DNA of 34,695 nt from an uncultured Flavonifractor sp. (GCA_944383135.1 CALWOL010000128.1:1-34695), one strand, 5' to 3'. Shown: positions 1 through 8,082, numbered from the stretch's first letter. Notes: a model not told the origin generated them from the sequence alone. Program-made: numbers and translations.

Positions 1-21
1 ATCCACCTGAGCTACAGGCGC
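1..21 (-). tRNA. tRNA, 5' part only (Arg-like)
   Basis: The reverse complement reads GCGCCTG-TA-GCTCAG and continues off the left edge. This fits the 5' acceptor strand, U8-A9 and the start of the D arm of a tRNA. The GCGCC...GCTCAG...GGAT start resembles bacterial tRNA-Arg genes, but the anticodon lies outside the window, so the identity is a guess. It lies directly downstream of tRNA-Gly on the same strand, only 3 nt after the encoded CCA, so both are probably processed from one transcript. Confidence 0.6.
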
Positions 22-24
22 GTA

Positions 25-98
25 TGGAGCGGGTGATGGGAATCGAACCCACGCGACCAGCTTGGAAGGCTGGGATTCTACCATTGAACTACACCCGC
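25..98 (-). tRNA. tRNA-Gly (anticodon UCC)
   Basis: This is a complete 74-nt cloverleaf on the minus strand. The acceptor arms GCGGGTG and CACCCGC pair over 7 bp. The anticodon arm is CCAGC-CTTCCAA-GCTGG, giving anticodon UCC. The T arm carries GTTCGATTC. The discriminator base is U, as usual for glycine tRNAs, and the 3' CCA is encoded. It reads GGA and probably GGG glycine codons. Confidence 0.96.
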
Positions 99-131
99 AT
101 GGGCACTGACCTAAAGCATGTCAGCCAAGAT

Positions 132-160
132 ATAGTAGCATATTGAAGCGGGAATGTCAA
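132..160 (-). promoter_or_regulatory. Promoter of the tRNA-Gly / tRNA-Arg unit
   Basis: On the minus strand there is a -35 TTGACA (155-160), a 17-nt spacer and a -10 TACTAT (132-137). Transcription would start near position 125, about 27 nt before the mature 5' end of tRNA-Gly. The match to the housekeeping sigma-A consensus is strong, as expected for a stable-RNA promoter. Confidence 0.8.
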
Positions 161-186
161 TCTTTTTTTCACCAGCATCCGCAAAT

Positions 187-220
187 TTTCCAGCCCGCCG
201 GGTTCCCGGCGGGCTGGAAA
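187..220 (-). terminator. Strong hairpin after the ABC transporter operon, weak U-tract
   Basis: A 16-bp perfect stem (187-202 with 205-220, loop TT) starts 5 nt after the ATPase gene ends. On the minus strand the 3' arm is followed by ATTTGC rather than a long U-run, so it is not a textbook intrinsic terminator. It may end the mRNA or protect its 3' end from exonucleases. The rest of 99-224 holds only the tRNA promoter. Confidence 0.5.
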
Positions 221-224
221 GGGC

Positions 225-1031
225 TCAGTCGTTGGAGAGCAGGATGCGGTCGTTGTCCAGACGTTTACCCGCGCCGGCCCGGAAGCGCTCCAGCAAATCC
301 TCCACAGTAAGGCCGGCCCGCTCTTGTCCCTTCAGATCCAGCACAATGCGGCCGGCGTCCATCATAAAGGTGCGGTTGCCCAGCTCCAGGGCGTTTTTCA
401 TGTTGTGGGTAATCATCATGCAGGTGAGGTGCCCCCCCTCCACAATCTCCCGGGTGAGAGCCAGCACCTTCTCGGCGGTGGCAGGGTCCAGGGCGGCGGT
501 GTGTTCATCCAGCAGCAGCAGCCTGGGGGGCACCATGGTAGCCATGAGCAGGGTGAGGGCCTGCCGCTGGCCGCCGGAGAGCAGGCCCACCGGCTGGCGC
601 ATCCGGTCCTCCAGCCCCATATCCAGCTTGGCCAGCTGCTCCCGGAAAAATTCCTTGTCCGCCTTGGATACCCGGCTGAAAAAGGCCTTCTGGTGCTTGG
701 CGGTGCGGAGATAGGCCAGGGCCAGATTCTCCTCGATGGTCATGTGGGGGGCGGTGCCCCGCATGGGATCCTGGAACAGCCGGCCGATCTGGCGGCTGCG
801 GCGGTAGGCGGGCAGGTAGGTGAGGTCCTGTCCGTCCAGCAAAATAGAGCCCTCATCGGTGTAAAAGTCCCCGGCTACGGCGTTGAAGAGGGTGGATTTG
901 CCCGCGCCGTTGGAGCCCACAATGGTGACAAAATCCCCCTCCTCCAGAGTAACGCTCACATTGTCCAGCGCCTTTTTCTCATTGACGGTGCCGGGGTTGA
1001 AGGTTTTGGAAAGCTGATGCAGTTCCAGCAT
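225..1031 (-). CDS. ABC transporter ATP-binding protein (predicted tryptophan importer, TrpZ-like)
   Basis: This 268-aa protein is the ATPase of the importer encoded by the three-gene operon 225-3071. Visible motifs in order are Walker A GSNGAGKST (about residue 39), Q-loop LFQDP, signature LSGGQRQAL (about 153), Walker B LLLLDE followed by the D-loop TAALD, and the switch histidine in MITHN. It acts at the inner face of the membrane and drives transport by ATP hydrolysis. The ATG follows the permease stop by one base (TGACATG), with GGAAAGGAGG inside the end of the permease gene, so translation is probably coupled. The family fits the ATPases paired with LivH-type permeases. The substrate assignment comes from the UGG specifier of the upstream T-box, not from this protein. 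Confidence 0.93.
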   Translation of the reverse strand: MLELHQLSKTFNPGTVNEKKALDNVSVTLEEGDFVTIVGSNGAGKSTLFNAVAGDFYTDEGSILLDGQDLTYLPAYRRSRQIGRLFQDPMRGTAPHMTIEENLALAYLRTAKHQKAFFSRVSKADKEFFREQLAKLDMGLEDRMRQPVGLLSGGQRQALTLLMATMVPPRLLLLDEHTAALDPATAEKVLALTREIVEGGHLTCMMITHNMKNALELGNRTFMMDAGRIVLDLKGQERAGLTVEDLLERFRAGAGKRLDNDRILLSND

Positions 1032-1032
1032 G

Positions 1033-1965
1033 TCAGGACGCCTCCTTTCCGGCCGCCTGATTCCGGCGGGCGGCCAGTGCGGCCCGCTTTTTCCGCTGGA
1101 AGGCCGCCCACTGTTTCAGGGTGGGGGCGGCGATGGCCAGGGCCACCACAATGGCGGTGACCAGCTTCAGACAGTCAATGGGGATGACGGGGGAGCGGAG
1201 CACCAGAGCGTACACCACCCGGTAGAGGATGCTGCCCACGATGACGGCGAGAACCCCCCGGAACATGGAGCCCCGGCCCACGACGGTCTCCCCGATGATG
1301 AGGCAGGCCAGGCCGATGACCACGATGCCGGTGCCGCTGTTGATGTCGGCGGTTTTCTGAGCCTGCCCCACCACCGCACCGGACAGGGCGGTCATGGCAT
1401 TGGCCAGGCACAGGCCCACGGTAATGGTGAAGGTGGGGTTGATGGAGGAGGAGCGCACCATGTCCCGGTTATCTCCGGTGGCCCGGATGGACAGACCCAG
1501 CCTGGTGCCCAGGAAGGCCACCAGGATCAGGCCCATCACCACGGTGATGCCCCCGGAGAGGAGAATGGCGTACCAGCCGCCCCCGATGCCGGTGTCCCGG
1601 AACAGGGAGAAAATAGTGTCCTGGCGCAGCAGGGCCTGGTTGGACTTCCAGCCCATGGCCATCAGGTTGACGGTGTAGAGCCCGGTGTTGGTGACGATAC
1701 CCGCCAGGATGGAGGGCACCCCCAGCTTGGTCTGGAGGAAGGCGGTGACGAAGCCGGCGCAGGCTCCGGAGACCATGGCGGCGGGGATGGCCAGGAAGGG
1801 GTGGCCGGCGGCGGTGAGGGTCACCGACACCGCGCAGCCCAGGATGAAGCAGCCGTCGGTGGTCAGGTCGGCGATGTCCAGCACCCGGTAGCTGAGGAAG
1901 AGGGCCATGGCCACCAGGGCGTACTGAAAGCCCAGCTCCAGGGCGGTTTGGACAATATAGAGCAT
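1033..1965 (-). CDS. ABC transporter permease, LivH/BPD_transp_2 type (TrpY-like)
   Basis: This 310-aa polytopic membrane protein has about eight to nine hydrophobic segments, starting with a short periplasm-facing stretch and a helix around FQYALVAMALFLSYRVLDI. Motifs such as LTTDGCFILG and GLYTVNLMAMG are typical of the branched-chain permease superfamily members that partner with ABC_sub_bind lipoproteins. It forms the translocation channel, probably as a homodimer because the operon has only one permease gene. The ATG at 1963-1965 has GAAAGGAG 9 nt upstream. The C-terminus is Lys/Arg/Ala-rich and cytoplasmic. It lies between the ATPase gene (1-nt gap) and the binding protein gene (65-nt gap containing a hairpin). 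Confidence 0.92.
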   Translation of the reverse strand: MLYIVQTALELGFQYALVAMALFLSYRVLDIADLTTDGCFILGCAVSVTLTAAGHPFLAIPAAMVSGACAGFVTAFLQTKLGVPSILAGIVTNTGLYTVNLMAMGWKSNQALLRQDTIFSLFRDTGIGGGWYAILLSGGITVVMGLILVAFLGTRLGLSIRATGDNRDMVRSSSINPTFTITVGLCLANAMTALSGAVVGQAQKTADINSGTGIVVIGLACLIIGETVVGRGSMFRGVLAVIVGSILYRVVYALVLRSPVIPIDCLKLVTAIVVALAIAAPTLKQWAAFQRKKRAALAARRNQAAGKEAS

Positions 1966-1991
1966 GGCGGAATTCTCCTTTCAAGCCAAAT

Positions 1992-2011
1992 CCCCCGGCC
2001 ATAGCCGGGGG
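1992..2011 (-). other. Intercistronic hairpin between binding protein and permease genes
   Basis: CCCCCGGC and GCCGGGGG pair over 8 bp around a 4-nt loop, 20 nt after the binding protein stop. There is no real U-tract. Such hairpins in ABC importer operons commonly stabilise the upstream message, so that the binding protein is made in excess over the permease; that role here is inferred from position. Confidence 0.6.
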
Positions 2012-2030
2012 TTGGCGGTGGGACAGGGAT

Positions 2031-3071
2031 TTAATCCTCGGTGGTGGTGACGGGGACCAGGGTGCCCATGGACTCAAATACGGAGTAGTCCAGGCCCAGG
2101 CTCTGGGCGGTCTCGGTGTTGACGGTGATGATGCCGCCGGCCACCTGATAGAAGTCCTCCATGGCGTCCATGCCGTTGGTGATGGCGTCATAGGCCAGGT
2201 CGGCGGTCTGGGCGCCCAAATCGGTGTAGTTGACGCCGCAGGTGGCGTAGGCGCCGTTGCGGACGAAGGAGTCGGCCCCGGTGTAGTGGGGGATGCCGGC
2301 GGCAATCAGATCCTCGTAGATGGCCAGCTCGGCGGCCATGATGATATTGTCGGTGGGGGTGAAGATGGCGTCCACCCCGTCGGCAATGAGGGAGCTGGCG
2401 GCGGCGATGACCTCGTCATTGGTGTTGGCGGTGGCCTCCACATAGCTCACGCCCTTCTCCTCCAGGTAGGCCTTGGCGTCGGCGATGGGGGTGGCGGAGT
2501 TGGCCTCGGACAGGGAGTAGAGCAGGCCGATCTTGGAGGCATTGGGGTTCTGGGCAAAGATCATGTCCAGAATCAGGCTGGTGTCCAGGGCGTCGCTGGT
2601 GCCGGTGACGTAGTCAATGCCGGTGAGCTGGGCGGCGGCGGGGTCGGAGATGGCGGCAAAAACCACCGGGGTCTGACTCTCCTCGGCAGAGACGGCGGCC
2701 ACCTGGGCGGCGGTGGTGGCGATGGGGATGATGGCGTCCACCCCGTCGGCAATGGCCTGGTCGGCCAGCTGGCGCAGCACGCTCTGGTCCCCCTGGCCGG
2801 AGGTGACATCGTAGGTAATGGTGACTCCGTTCTCGGCGGCAATCTCATCCAGCCGGGCGGTGATGGCATTGGCGATCTCATCCAGGGAGGCGTGGTCCAT
2901 CTGCTTGATGACGGCAACCTTGTAGGCGGCGCCGTCGCCGGAGGCGGCGGGGGTGCCGGAGTTGGCGGCGGGGGTCTGGGCGGCGCCCTGGGTACCGCCG
3001 GAGCAGGCGGTGAGGGAGAGGGCCAGCGCGGCGGCGGCGGTGAGAGACAGGATGTTGTGCAGCTTTTTCAT
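2031..3071 (-). CDS. trpX: ABC transporter substrate-binding lipoprotein (TrpX-like)
   Basis: This 346-aa extracellular solute-binding protein is anchored as a lipoprotein. The N-terminus has a Lys-containing n-region, a hydrophobic core and the lipobox LTAC followed by SGG, so mature protein begins at Cys23. A Gly/Ala/Thr/Ser-rich linker (about 24-49) precedes a two-domain fold of the ABC_sub_bind family beginning YKVAVIKQMDHASLDEI; TPTDNIIMAAEL and GADSFVRNGAYATCGVNY are typical of TrpX-like proteins. It should capture the ligand and deliver it to the permease encoded downstream. The ATG has GGAGGAACTACC just upstream. It is the first gene behind a T-box that reads UGG, which makes tryptophan the predicted ligand. 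Confidence 0.9.
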   Translation of the reverse strand: MKKLHNILSLTAAAALALSLTACSGGTQGAAQTPAANSGTPAASGDGAAYKVAVIKQMDHASLDEIANAITARLDEIAAENGVTITYDVTSGQGDQSVLRQLADQAIADGVDAIIPIATTAAQVAAVSAEESQTPVVFAAISDPAAAQLTGIDYVTGTSDALDTSLILDMIFAQNPNASKIGLLYSLSEANSATPIADAKAYLEEKGVSYVEATANTNDEVIAAASSLIADGVDAIFTPTDNIIMAAELAIYEDLIAAGIPHYTGADSFVRNGAYATCGVNYTDLGAQTADLAYDAITNGMDAMEDFYQVAGGIITVNTETAQSLGLDYSVFESMGTLVPVTTTED

Positions 3072-3117
3072 GGTAGTTCCTCCATAACATAAATTTAGGC
3101 GGCAGATGGTGCAGATG

Positions 3118-3157
3118 ATAAAAAACGCTTTTGCCCCAGATATGGGACAAAAGCGTT
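3118..3157 (-). terminator. T-box terminator hairpin before trpX
   Basis: The 10-bp stem AACGCTTTTG / CAAAAGCGTT is extended by CCC/GGG after one mismatch, has the loop AGATAT, and ends in a U-run on the minus strand. It competes with the T-box antiterminator and is the regulated stop for the importer operon. Confidence 0.9.
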
Positions 3158-3400
3158 ACACTTCTGCGATACCACCCAAATTGACGTCGTGAGACGTCCG
3201 CTCGCTTCACGCACCATCATGCGTGCCCGATGGATAACGGGTGGGGTCCCGTCGGCATCTACTTGGTTGCCCGTTCAAGCCGCCCTCGGAAGTCCATTCG
3301 CCGGTCCCCTCACGCCCTGATTCCACCATCCAGGACTCTCTATGCATCGGGTCAGCCGGGTACTTCTCTTCCTCACTGGTTTCCTTTATGGAGCTGTTGT
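3118..3400 (-). promoter_or_regulatory. T-box riboswitch, tRNA-Trp (UGG specifier)
   Basis: On the minus strand the leader contains all T-box parts. Stem I has a base GGAAG / CTTCC, a specifier loop with 5' strand AGAAGTA and 3' strand GAA-TGG-A (specifier TGG at 3294-3296), an AG-bulge AGAGAG and a distal loop GGTGGAA. The antiterminator core GGGTGGTATCGCAG lies at 3163-3177. The terminator hairpin (AACGCTTTTG at one arm, 3124-3157) is followed by six U. Uncharged tRNA-Trp should stabilise the antiterminator and switch on the ABC importer. This leader fills most of the 349-bp gap between trpX and the DMT gene. Confidence 0.93.
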
Positions 3401-3405
3401 AGTGA

Positions 3406-3434
3406 ATTATACGCACCTGCTCAGCCTTTGTCAA
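3406..3434 (-). promoter_or_regulatory. Consensus promoter of the Trp T-box/ABC operon
   Basis: On the minus strand TTGACA (3429-3434), a 17-nt spacer and TATAAT (3406-3411) form a perfect sigma-A consensus promoter. The -35 box lies inside the last codons of the DMT transporter gene and the spacer contains its stop codon. Transcription would begin near 3399, right at the base of T-box stem I. Confidence 0.92.
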
Positions 3435-4335
3435 CCCCTTTTTTCCGGAGGAAGGAGAACTTGGTCTCGGAGCACACCACCGCCAGGAAGATGAGGGCAA
3501 AGCCCAGGAACATGAGAGGGGTGGGGCGTTCGTCGGCCAGCAGGATGGAAAAGACCACGCCGAAGGGAGCCTCCAGGGAGAGAAGGACGGCGGCGGTGGC
3601 GGGGGCGGTGTATTTTTGGCCGATGTTCTGGAAGAGCAGGGCGCCGCAGGAGGCGAAGATAACCAGGTAGGCCAGGCCGAAAATCAGGCTTTTGTCAAAC
3701 ACCTCCGGAGCGATGGCGGTCTGGGTCACAACCACGCCGATCCAGGAAAAGACAGCGAAGGAGGCAAACTGAAGGGTGGTGAGGATGAAGATATCCCGCC
3801 CCTCGGAGTACTTGGCCACCGCCACGATGTGGCAGGCGAAGAAGAAGCCGCCGATGAGGGTGAGCACGTCTCCCAGGTTGAAGGCGGAGGCGTTCTTGCC
3901 GGTGACCGACACCAGTCCGATGCCCACAATGCACAGCACCGCGGCGATGAGGTTGAATTTATCCGGCCGGCGCCTGGCAATGGCCCAATAGAGGAAGGGG
4001 ACGATGACGCAGTACACCGCCGTCAGGAAGGCGTTCTTGCCCGGCGTGGTGCCCGCCAGGCCGAAGGTCTGGAAGGCGTAGGCCACAAACAGGCAGAAGC
4101 CCATGACGGTGCCGCCGATGAGATAGTGCCGGTCGCACACCTTCCACCGGGGCAGGAACACGAGGGCCAGCACAATGGCGGAGGCGCTGAACCGGATGGC
4201 CAGCAGCCAGAAGGTGGGCAGCACATCCACGCTGTTCTTCATCACCACGAAGGAGCTGCCCCAGATGATGGTGGCAAGGACAATCAGCGGGGTGGCAAAT
4301 TTGGCCAGGCCGGAGGTTTCTTTTTGTTGGCTCAT
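3421..4335 (-). CDS. DMT superfamily transporter (EamA family)
   Basis: This 304-aa integral membrane protein has about ten predicted helices in two homologous EamA halves. The first half begins with LATIIWGSSFVVMKNSVDVL and includes TTPGKNAFLTAVYCVIVP; the second repeats the pattern with APATAAVLLSLEAPFGVVFS. These are standard features of drug/metabolite exporters; the substrate cannot be read from sequence. The ATG at 4333-4335 has AAAGGAGAGG upstream. It lies upstream of the Trp importer on the same strand and its 3' end contains that operon's promoter, so read-through into the T-box leader is possible. It is divergent from the DNA glycosylase gene at 4398. Confidence 0.9.
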   Translation of the reverse strand: MSQQKETSGLAKFATPLIVLATIIWGSSFVVMKNSVDVLPTFWLLAIRFSASAIVLALVFLPRWKVCDRHYLIGGTVMGFCLFVAYAFQTFGLAGTTPGKNAFLTAVYCVIVPFLYWAIARRRPDKFNLIAAVLCIVGIGLVSVTGKNASAFNLGDVLTLIGGFFFACHIVAVAKYSEGRDIFILTTLQFASFAVFSWIGVVVTQTAIAPEVFDKSLIFGLAYLVIFASCGALLFQNIGQKYTAPATAAVLLSLEAPFGVVFSILLADERPTPLMFLGFALIFLAVVCSETKFSFLRKKGVDKG

Positions 4336-4397
4336 GGTTGTACCTCTCCTTTGGCTATGGTAAGATAAAATGACATCTGCGAAAGGGGGCCGAGACT

Positions 4398-4982
4398 GTG
4401 GGGAAGCTGGGCCGGGACTTCTTTGACCGGGACACCGTGGAGGTTGCCCGGGATCTGCTGGGGAAGGTGCTGGTGCGCCGGCTGGACGGGATGACCCTGG
4501 CCGGGCGCGTCACCGAGACCGAGGCCTACGTGGGGCGGATGGACAAGGCCTGCCATGCCTACGGCTACAAGCGCACCCCCCGGACGGAGACCCTGTTTGC
4601 TCCGCCGGGCACCGCCTACCTGTACCTCATCTACGGAATCTATCACTGCCTCAACTTTGTCACCGAGGGGGAGGGAGAGCCCGCCGCGGTGCTTCTGCGG
4701 GGCCTGGAGCCGGTGGAAGGGACGGCGGAAATGGCCCGGCGCAGATTTGGGAAGAAGCCGGAGCAGCTCACCTCCTATCAGAAAAAGCATTTTTTGGACG
4801 GGCCGGGAAAGGTGTGCATGGCCCTGGGCCTGACAAGGGCCCAAAACGGGCTGGATTTGACGGGGGAGGAGCTCTTCCTCCTGGATGACGGCGCGCCGCG
4901 GCCGGCCTTTCACACCGGGACGCGCATCGGCATCGACTACGCGGAGGAAGCGGTTTCCTTCCCCTGGAGGTTTTATCTGTGA
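4398..4982 (+). CDS. DNA-3-methyladenine glycosylase (AAG/MPG family)
   Basis: This 194-aa base-excision repair enzyme should remove 3-methyladenine and other alkylated or deaminated purines. Family markers are FFDRDTVEVARDLLGK at the N-terminus, the catalytic glutamate in TETEAYVG (about residue 42), APPGTAYLYLIYGIYHCLN and DGPGKVCMALGL. The length matches the bacterial family. A GTG start at 4398 is chosen because GAAAGGGGG lies 8 nt upstream and the family N-terminus begins there. The stop overlaps the GTG of the HAD gene by 4 nt (GTGA), so the two are co-transcribed and probably translationally coupled. Confidence 0.94.
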   Translation: MGKLGRDFFDRDTVEVARDLLGKVLVRRLDGMTLAGRVTETEAYVGRMDKACHAYGYKRTPRTETLFAPPGTAYLYLIYGIYHCLNFVTEGEGEPAAVLLRGLEPVEGTAEMARRRFGKKPEQLTSYQKKHFLDGPGKVCMALGLTRAQNGLDLTGEELFLLDDGAPRPAFHTGTRIGIDYAEEAVSFPWRFYL

Positions 4983-5605
4983 AATTGTTTGACTTTGACG
5001 GCACCCTGGTGGACTCCAACGGGGTGTGGGTGGAGGTGGACAACACCTTCCTGGCCCGCCGGGGCCTGGAGGCCACCCGGGAGTACAGCGAGACGGTGGG
5101 CCACTCCATTTTCCCCATCGCCGCCCGGTTTACCAAGGACTACTATCACCTGGCGGAGAGCCCGGAGGCCATCATGGCCGAGTGGACCGAGCTGGGCCGG
5201 GCGGCCTACGCCCACCAGGTGGGGCTGAAGCCGGGGGTACGCCCCTATCTGGACAGGTGCCGGCGGGCGGGAGAGCGGATGGCACTGTTCACCGCCTGCG
5301 TGCCGGAATTCTGCCGGGCGGCCATGGAGCGGCTGGGCCTGACGGGGGACTTTGAGCAGGTGCTCTACGTCCAGGAACTGGGGGTGGAAAAGCGGGACCC
5401 CAGGGCCTTTTCCCTGGCCCTGGCGCGGCTGGGGGAGCGGCCGGAGGCCTGCACCCTCTATGAGGATTCCCCCGGGGTGTGCCGCACCGCCAGGGAGGCG
5501 GGGCTGACGGTGGTGGGGGTATATGACCCATTTTACGCCCGCCATGAGGCGGAGATGAGGGCCTTCTGCCACCGGTATATCCGCTCCTTTACGGAGCTTT
5601 TGTAG
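4979..5605 (+). CDS. HAD-family hydrolase, phosphoglycolate phosphatase-like
   Basis: This 208-aa soluble HAD phosphatase has motif I DFDGTLVDSNG at the N-terminus (nucleophile and acid Asp), an alpha-helical cap (about 16-85), motif II threonine in LFTACVPEF, motif III lysine in GVEKRDP and motif IV in YEDSPGVCRTA. Its subfamily resembles beta-phosphoglucomutase/phosphoglycolate phosphatase-like enzymes; the substrate is unknown. The GTG start overlaps the glycosylase stop. A phosphatase next to a base-excision enzyme could clear damaged nucleotides or 2-phosphoglycolate from DNA ends, but that is only a suggestion. A terminator follows at once. Confidence 0.85.
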   Translation: MKLFDFDGTLVDSNGVWVEVDNTFLARRGLEATREYSETVGHSIFPIAARFTKDYYHLAESPEAIMAEWTELGRAAYAHQVGLKPGVRPYLDRCRRAGERMALFTACVPEFCRAAMERLGLTGDFEQVLYVQELGVEKRDPRAFSLALARLGERPEACTLYEDSPGVCRTAREAGLTVVGVYDPFYARHEAEMRAFCHRYIRSFTELL

Positions 5606-5630
5606 GGACGGGCGCTGCCCGTCCCTTTTT
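5605..5630 (+). terminator. Intrinsic terminator after the HAD gene
   Basis: The 9-bp GC-rich stem GGGACGGGC / GCCCGTCCC with loop GCT is followed by TTTTT. Its first base is the last base of the HAD stop codon. The minus strand lacks a U-run, so it mainly serves the plus-strand pair and not the converging helicase gene. Confidence 0.88.
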
Positions 5631-8082
5631 ATTCGGCCTTTTTCATATACTGGGCGGCGGATTTCAGCATCAGCTTTTTGGTGCCCACGGTGTCGAAGGC
5701 AATCTCCACCAGGGCGTCGCCTCCCATGGGGGTGAGCTTGGTAATCAGCCCCTTGCCGAAGGCCTTGTGGATTATCTGTTCTCCCGCCCGGAAGCCGGGG
5801 GCGGAGGGGGCAGGACCCGCGCCCGCGCCGGGACTCTTCCAGTCGGGGGCGGGGGCGGAGGGACCGGAGGGGGAAGGGGTTCCCATGGAGTAGCCCCGGT
5901 CAAAGGTCCGGCGGGGCGGCCGGGGACGCTGGGGCCGCTCCTCCCCGGCGGGCCGCTCCCCATAGGGCAGACGGCCGGATTTTTCCACGTACTCCGGCGG
6001 AATTTCGCTGAGGAAGCGGGAGGGACGGTTGGAGTTGGTGCGGCCGAAGAGCATCCGCTGGGAGGCGCAGGTCATGTGCAGCTTCTCCTTGGCCCGGGTC
6101 ATGGCCACGTAGCACAGCCGCCGCTCCTCCTCCATCTCCTCCGGCTCCCCGATGGCCCGGATGCCGGGGAAGATGCCCTCCTCCACGCCCACCACAAAGA
6201 CCACCGGAAACTCCAGGCCCTTGGCCGAGTGCATGGTCATCATCACCACGCAGTCCTCGCTGGCGTCGTGGCTGTCAAGGTCGGTATACAGGGCGATTTC
6301 ATCCAAAAAGCCCGCCAGGGAGGGGTTCTCCGGGGCGTTGTCCAGGTAGCTCTGGATGGAGGAGAGCAGCTCCCGCACGTTCTCCAGCCGGGTGCGGTCC
6401 TCGATGGTGTGCTTCTGCTCCAGCATGACGGCGTAGCCGGTGCGGGCCATGACCTCCTCGTAGAAGTCGGGGAGGGACAGCTCCCGGGACAGCTTCTGCA
6501 AATCCGCAATCAGCTCGGCAAACTGCCCCAGCTTGGGGGCGGCCTTCTGGAGCTCCGGCCAGTTCCGGGGGCGGCTCACCACCTCCCACAGGGAGAGACC
6601 CTCCTGCCGGGCGATGGCCTGGGCCCGCTCCACGGTGGAGGGGCCGATGCCCCGGGGGGGATTGTTGATGATCCGGCTCAGCCGCAGATCGTCCCCGGGA
6701 TTGTTGACCACACACAGGTAGGAGAGCATGTCCTTGACCTCCGCCCGGTCGAAGAAGCGGATGCCCCCGATGATGCGGTAGGGCACGCCGTTGCGCTTGA
6801 AGGCCTGCTCCAGCTGGTTGGACTGGGCGTTCATGCGGTAGAGCACCGCGTGGTCCTTCCACGTCCGGCCGGCGGAGTAGTCGGCCAGAATCTGGGCGGC
6901 CACGTACTGGGCCTCCTCATGCTCGTTCATGGCGGTATAGCACTGTACCTTGTCTCCCACGCCGTGTTCGGTCCACAGCTCCTTGCCCTTGCGGCCCTCG
7001 TTGTTGCGGATGACGGCGTTGGAGGCCTCCAGAATGTTCCTGGTGGAGCGGTAGTTCTGCTCCAGCCGGATGACCCGGGCCCCCTTGTACTGGCTTTCAA
7101 AGGAGAGAATGTTCTCAATGGTGGCCCCCCGGAAGCGGTAGATGGACTGGTCATCGTCCCCCACCACGCAGATGTTCTCATAGCCTCCCGCCAGGGTGGA
7201 GGCCAGCAGATACTGCAGGTGGTTGGTATCCTGATACTCGTCGATGAGCACGTACCGGAATTTCCGCTGGTAGTAGTCCCGCACGTCCTGGTACTGCTGG
7301 AGCAGGCGGACGGTGTCCAGGATGATGTCGTCAAAGTCCAGGGCGTTGGCTTCCTTCAGCCGCCGCTCGTACTCCACATAGATCTTGGCAATCTTCACCA
7401 GACGGAAATCCCCGGCCTTCTCACACTGGGCCAGGTAGTCCGCCCCGGAGAGCATGGCGTCCTTGGCCCGGGAGACGTACCCCAGCACCGAGCGGGCGGA
7501 AAAGGTCTTGTCGTCCAGGTTGAAGTCCTTCACAATGTCCTTGACCACCCGCTCGGAGTCGGCGGTGTCGTAGATGGTGAAGGAGGAGGAGAAGCCCAGC
7601 CGCTCAATGTCCCTCCGCAGGATGCGCACGCAGGCGGAGTGGAAGGTGGAGGCCCAGATGTCGTTGGCGGCGGGCCCCAGCAGCCGCTCCAGTCGCTCCT
7701 TCAGCTCCCCGGCGGCCTTGTTGGTGAAGGTGATGGCGATGATGGACCAGGGCACCGCCGGGTCCTTGGCGCACAGCCGCTCCTGCTCCGCTTTCCTGGC
7801 CGGGTCCGGGTGGGAGACATAGTCCTCCAGAAAGGCCAAATCGGCCGGGGTCACCCAGTCGGGGGCCTCGTCAAAATCGGAGCCCCGGCCGTACTTCATC
7901 AGGTTGGCGATGCGGTGGATGAGCACCGTGGTCTTGCCGCTGCCCGCCCCGGCCAGCAGCAGCAGGGGCCCCTCCGTGGCCAGCACCGCCCGGCGCTGCT
8001 CCCGGTTCAGATTCTGGAAATCCAGCTCGATGGCCGCCCGGCGGGCCTTGCAGAAGCGCAGTTCTTCCTCTCGGTTCAGCAT
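5629..8082 (-). CDS. pcrA: ATP-dependent DNA helicase PcrA/UvrD
   Basis: This 817-aa superfamily 1A 3'-5' helicase acts in repair and replication-conflict resolution. Visible parts are the Q motif LNREQRRAVLATEGPLLLL, Walker A AGAGSGKTTVL (about 44-54), motif II LIDEYQDTNHLQ, motif III VVGDDDQSIYRFRGA, motif IV RLEQNYRST, motif V TMHSAKGLEFPVVF and motif VI VAMTRAKEKLH. The C-terminal tail has a Pro-rich linker and a PcrA-type Tudor-like domain (KAFGKGLITKL to the end). About 40 charged residues (GSDFDEAPDWVTPADLAFL and following) are inserted between motifs I and Ia. The ATG at 8082 is preferred to an upstream in-frame start at 8184 because the promoter lies between them. Confidence 0.95.
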   Translation of the reverse strand: MLNREEELRFCKARRAAIELDFQNLNREQRRAVLATEGPLLLLAGAGSGKTTVLIHRIANLMKYGRGSDFDEAPDWVTPADLAFLEDYVSHPDPARKAEQERLCAKDPAVPWSIIAITFTNKAAGELKERLERLLGPAANDIWASTFHSACVRILRRDIERLGFSSSFTIYDTADSERVVKDIVKDFNLDDKTFSARSVLGYVSRAKDAMLSGADYLAQCEKAGDFRLVKIAKIYVEYERRLKEANALDFDDIILDTVRLLQQYQDVRDYYQRKFRYVLIDEYQDTNHLQYLLASTLAGGYENICVVGDDDQSIYRFRGATIENILSFESQYKGARVIRLEQNYRSTRNILEASNAVIRNNEGRKGKELWTEHGVGDKVQCYTAMNEHEEAQYVAAQILADYSAGRTWKDHAVLYRMNAQSNQLEQAFKRNGVPYRIIGGIRFFDRAEVKDMLSYLCVVNNPGDDLRLSRIINNPPRGIGPSTVERAQAIARQEGLSLWEVVSRPRNWPELQKAAPKLGQFAELIADLQKLSRELSLPDFYEEVMARTGYAVMLEQKHTIEDRTRLENVRELLSSIQSYLDNAPENPSLAGFLDEIALYTDLDSHDASEDCVVMMTMHSAKGLEFPVVFVVGVEEGIFPGIRAIGEPEEMEEERRLCYVAMTRAKEKLHMTCASQRMLFGRTNSNRPSRFLSEIPPEYVEKSGRLPYGERPAGEERPQRPRPPRRTFDRGYSMGTPSPSGPSAPAPDWKSPGAGAGPAPSAPGFRAGEQIIHKAFGKGLITKLTPMGGDALVEIAFDTVGTKKLMLKSAAQYMKKAE

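Noticed and set aside
3061-3420. A small protein gene in the gap before trpX
   Set aside because: Open frames here cover T-box structural elements and lack ribosome sites; the RNA leader explains the sequence.
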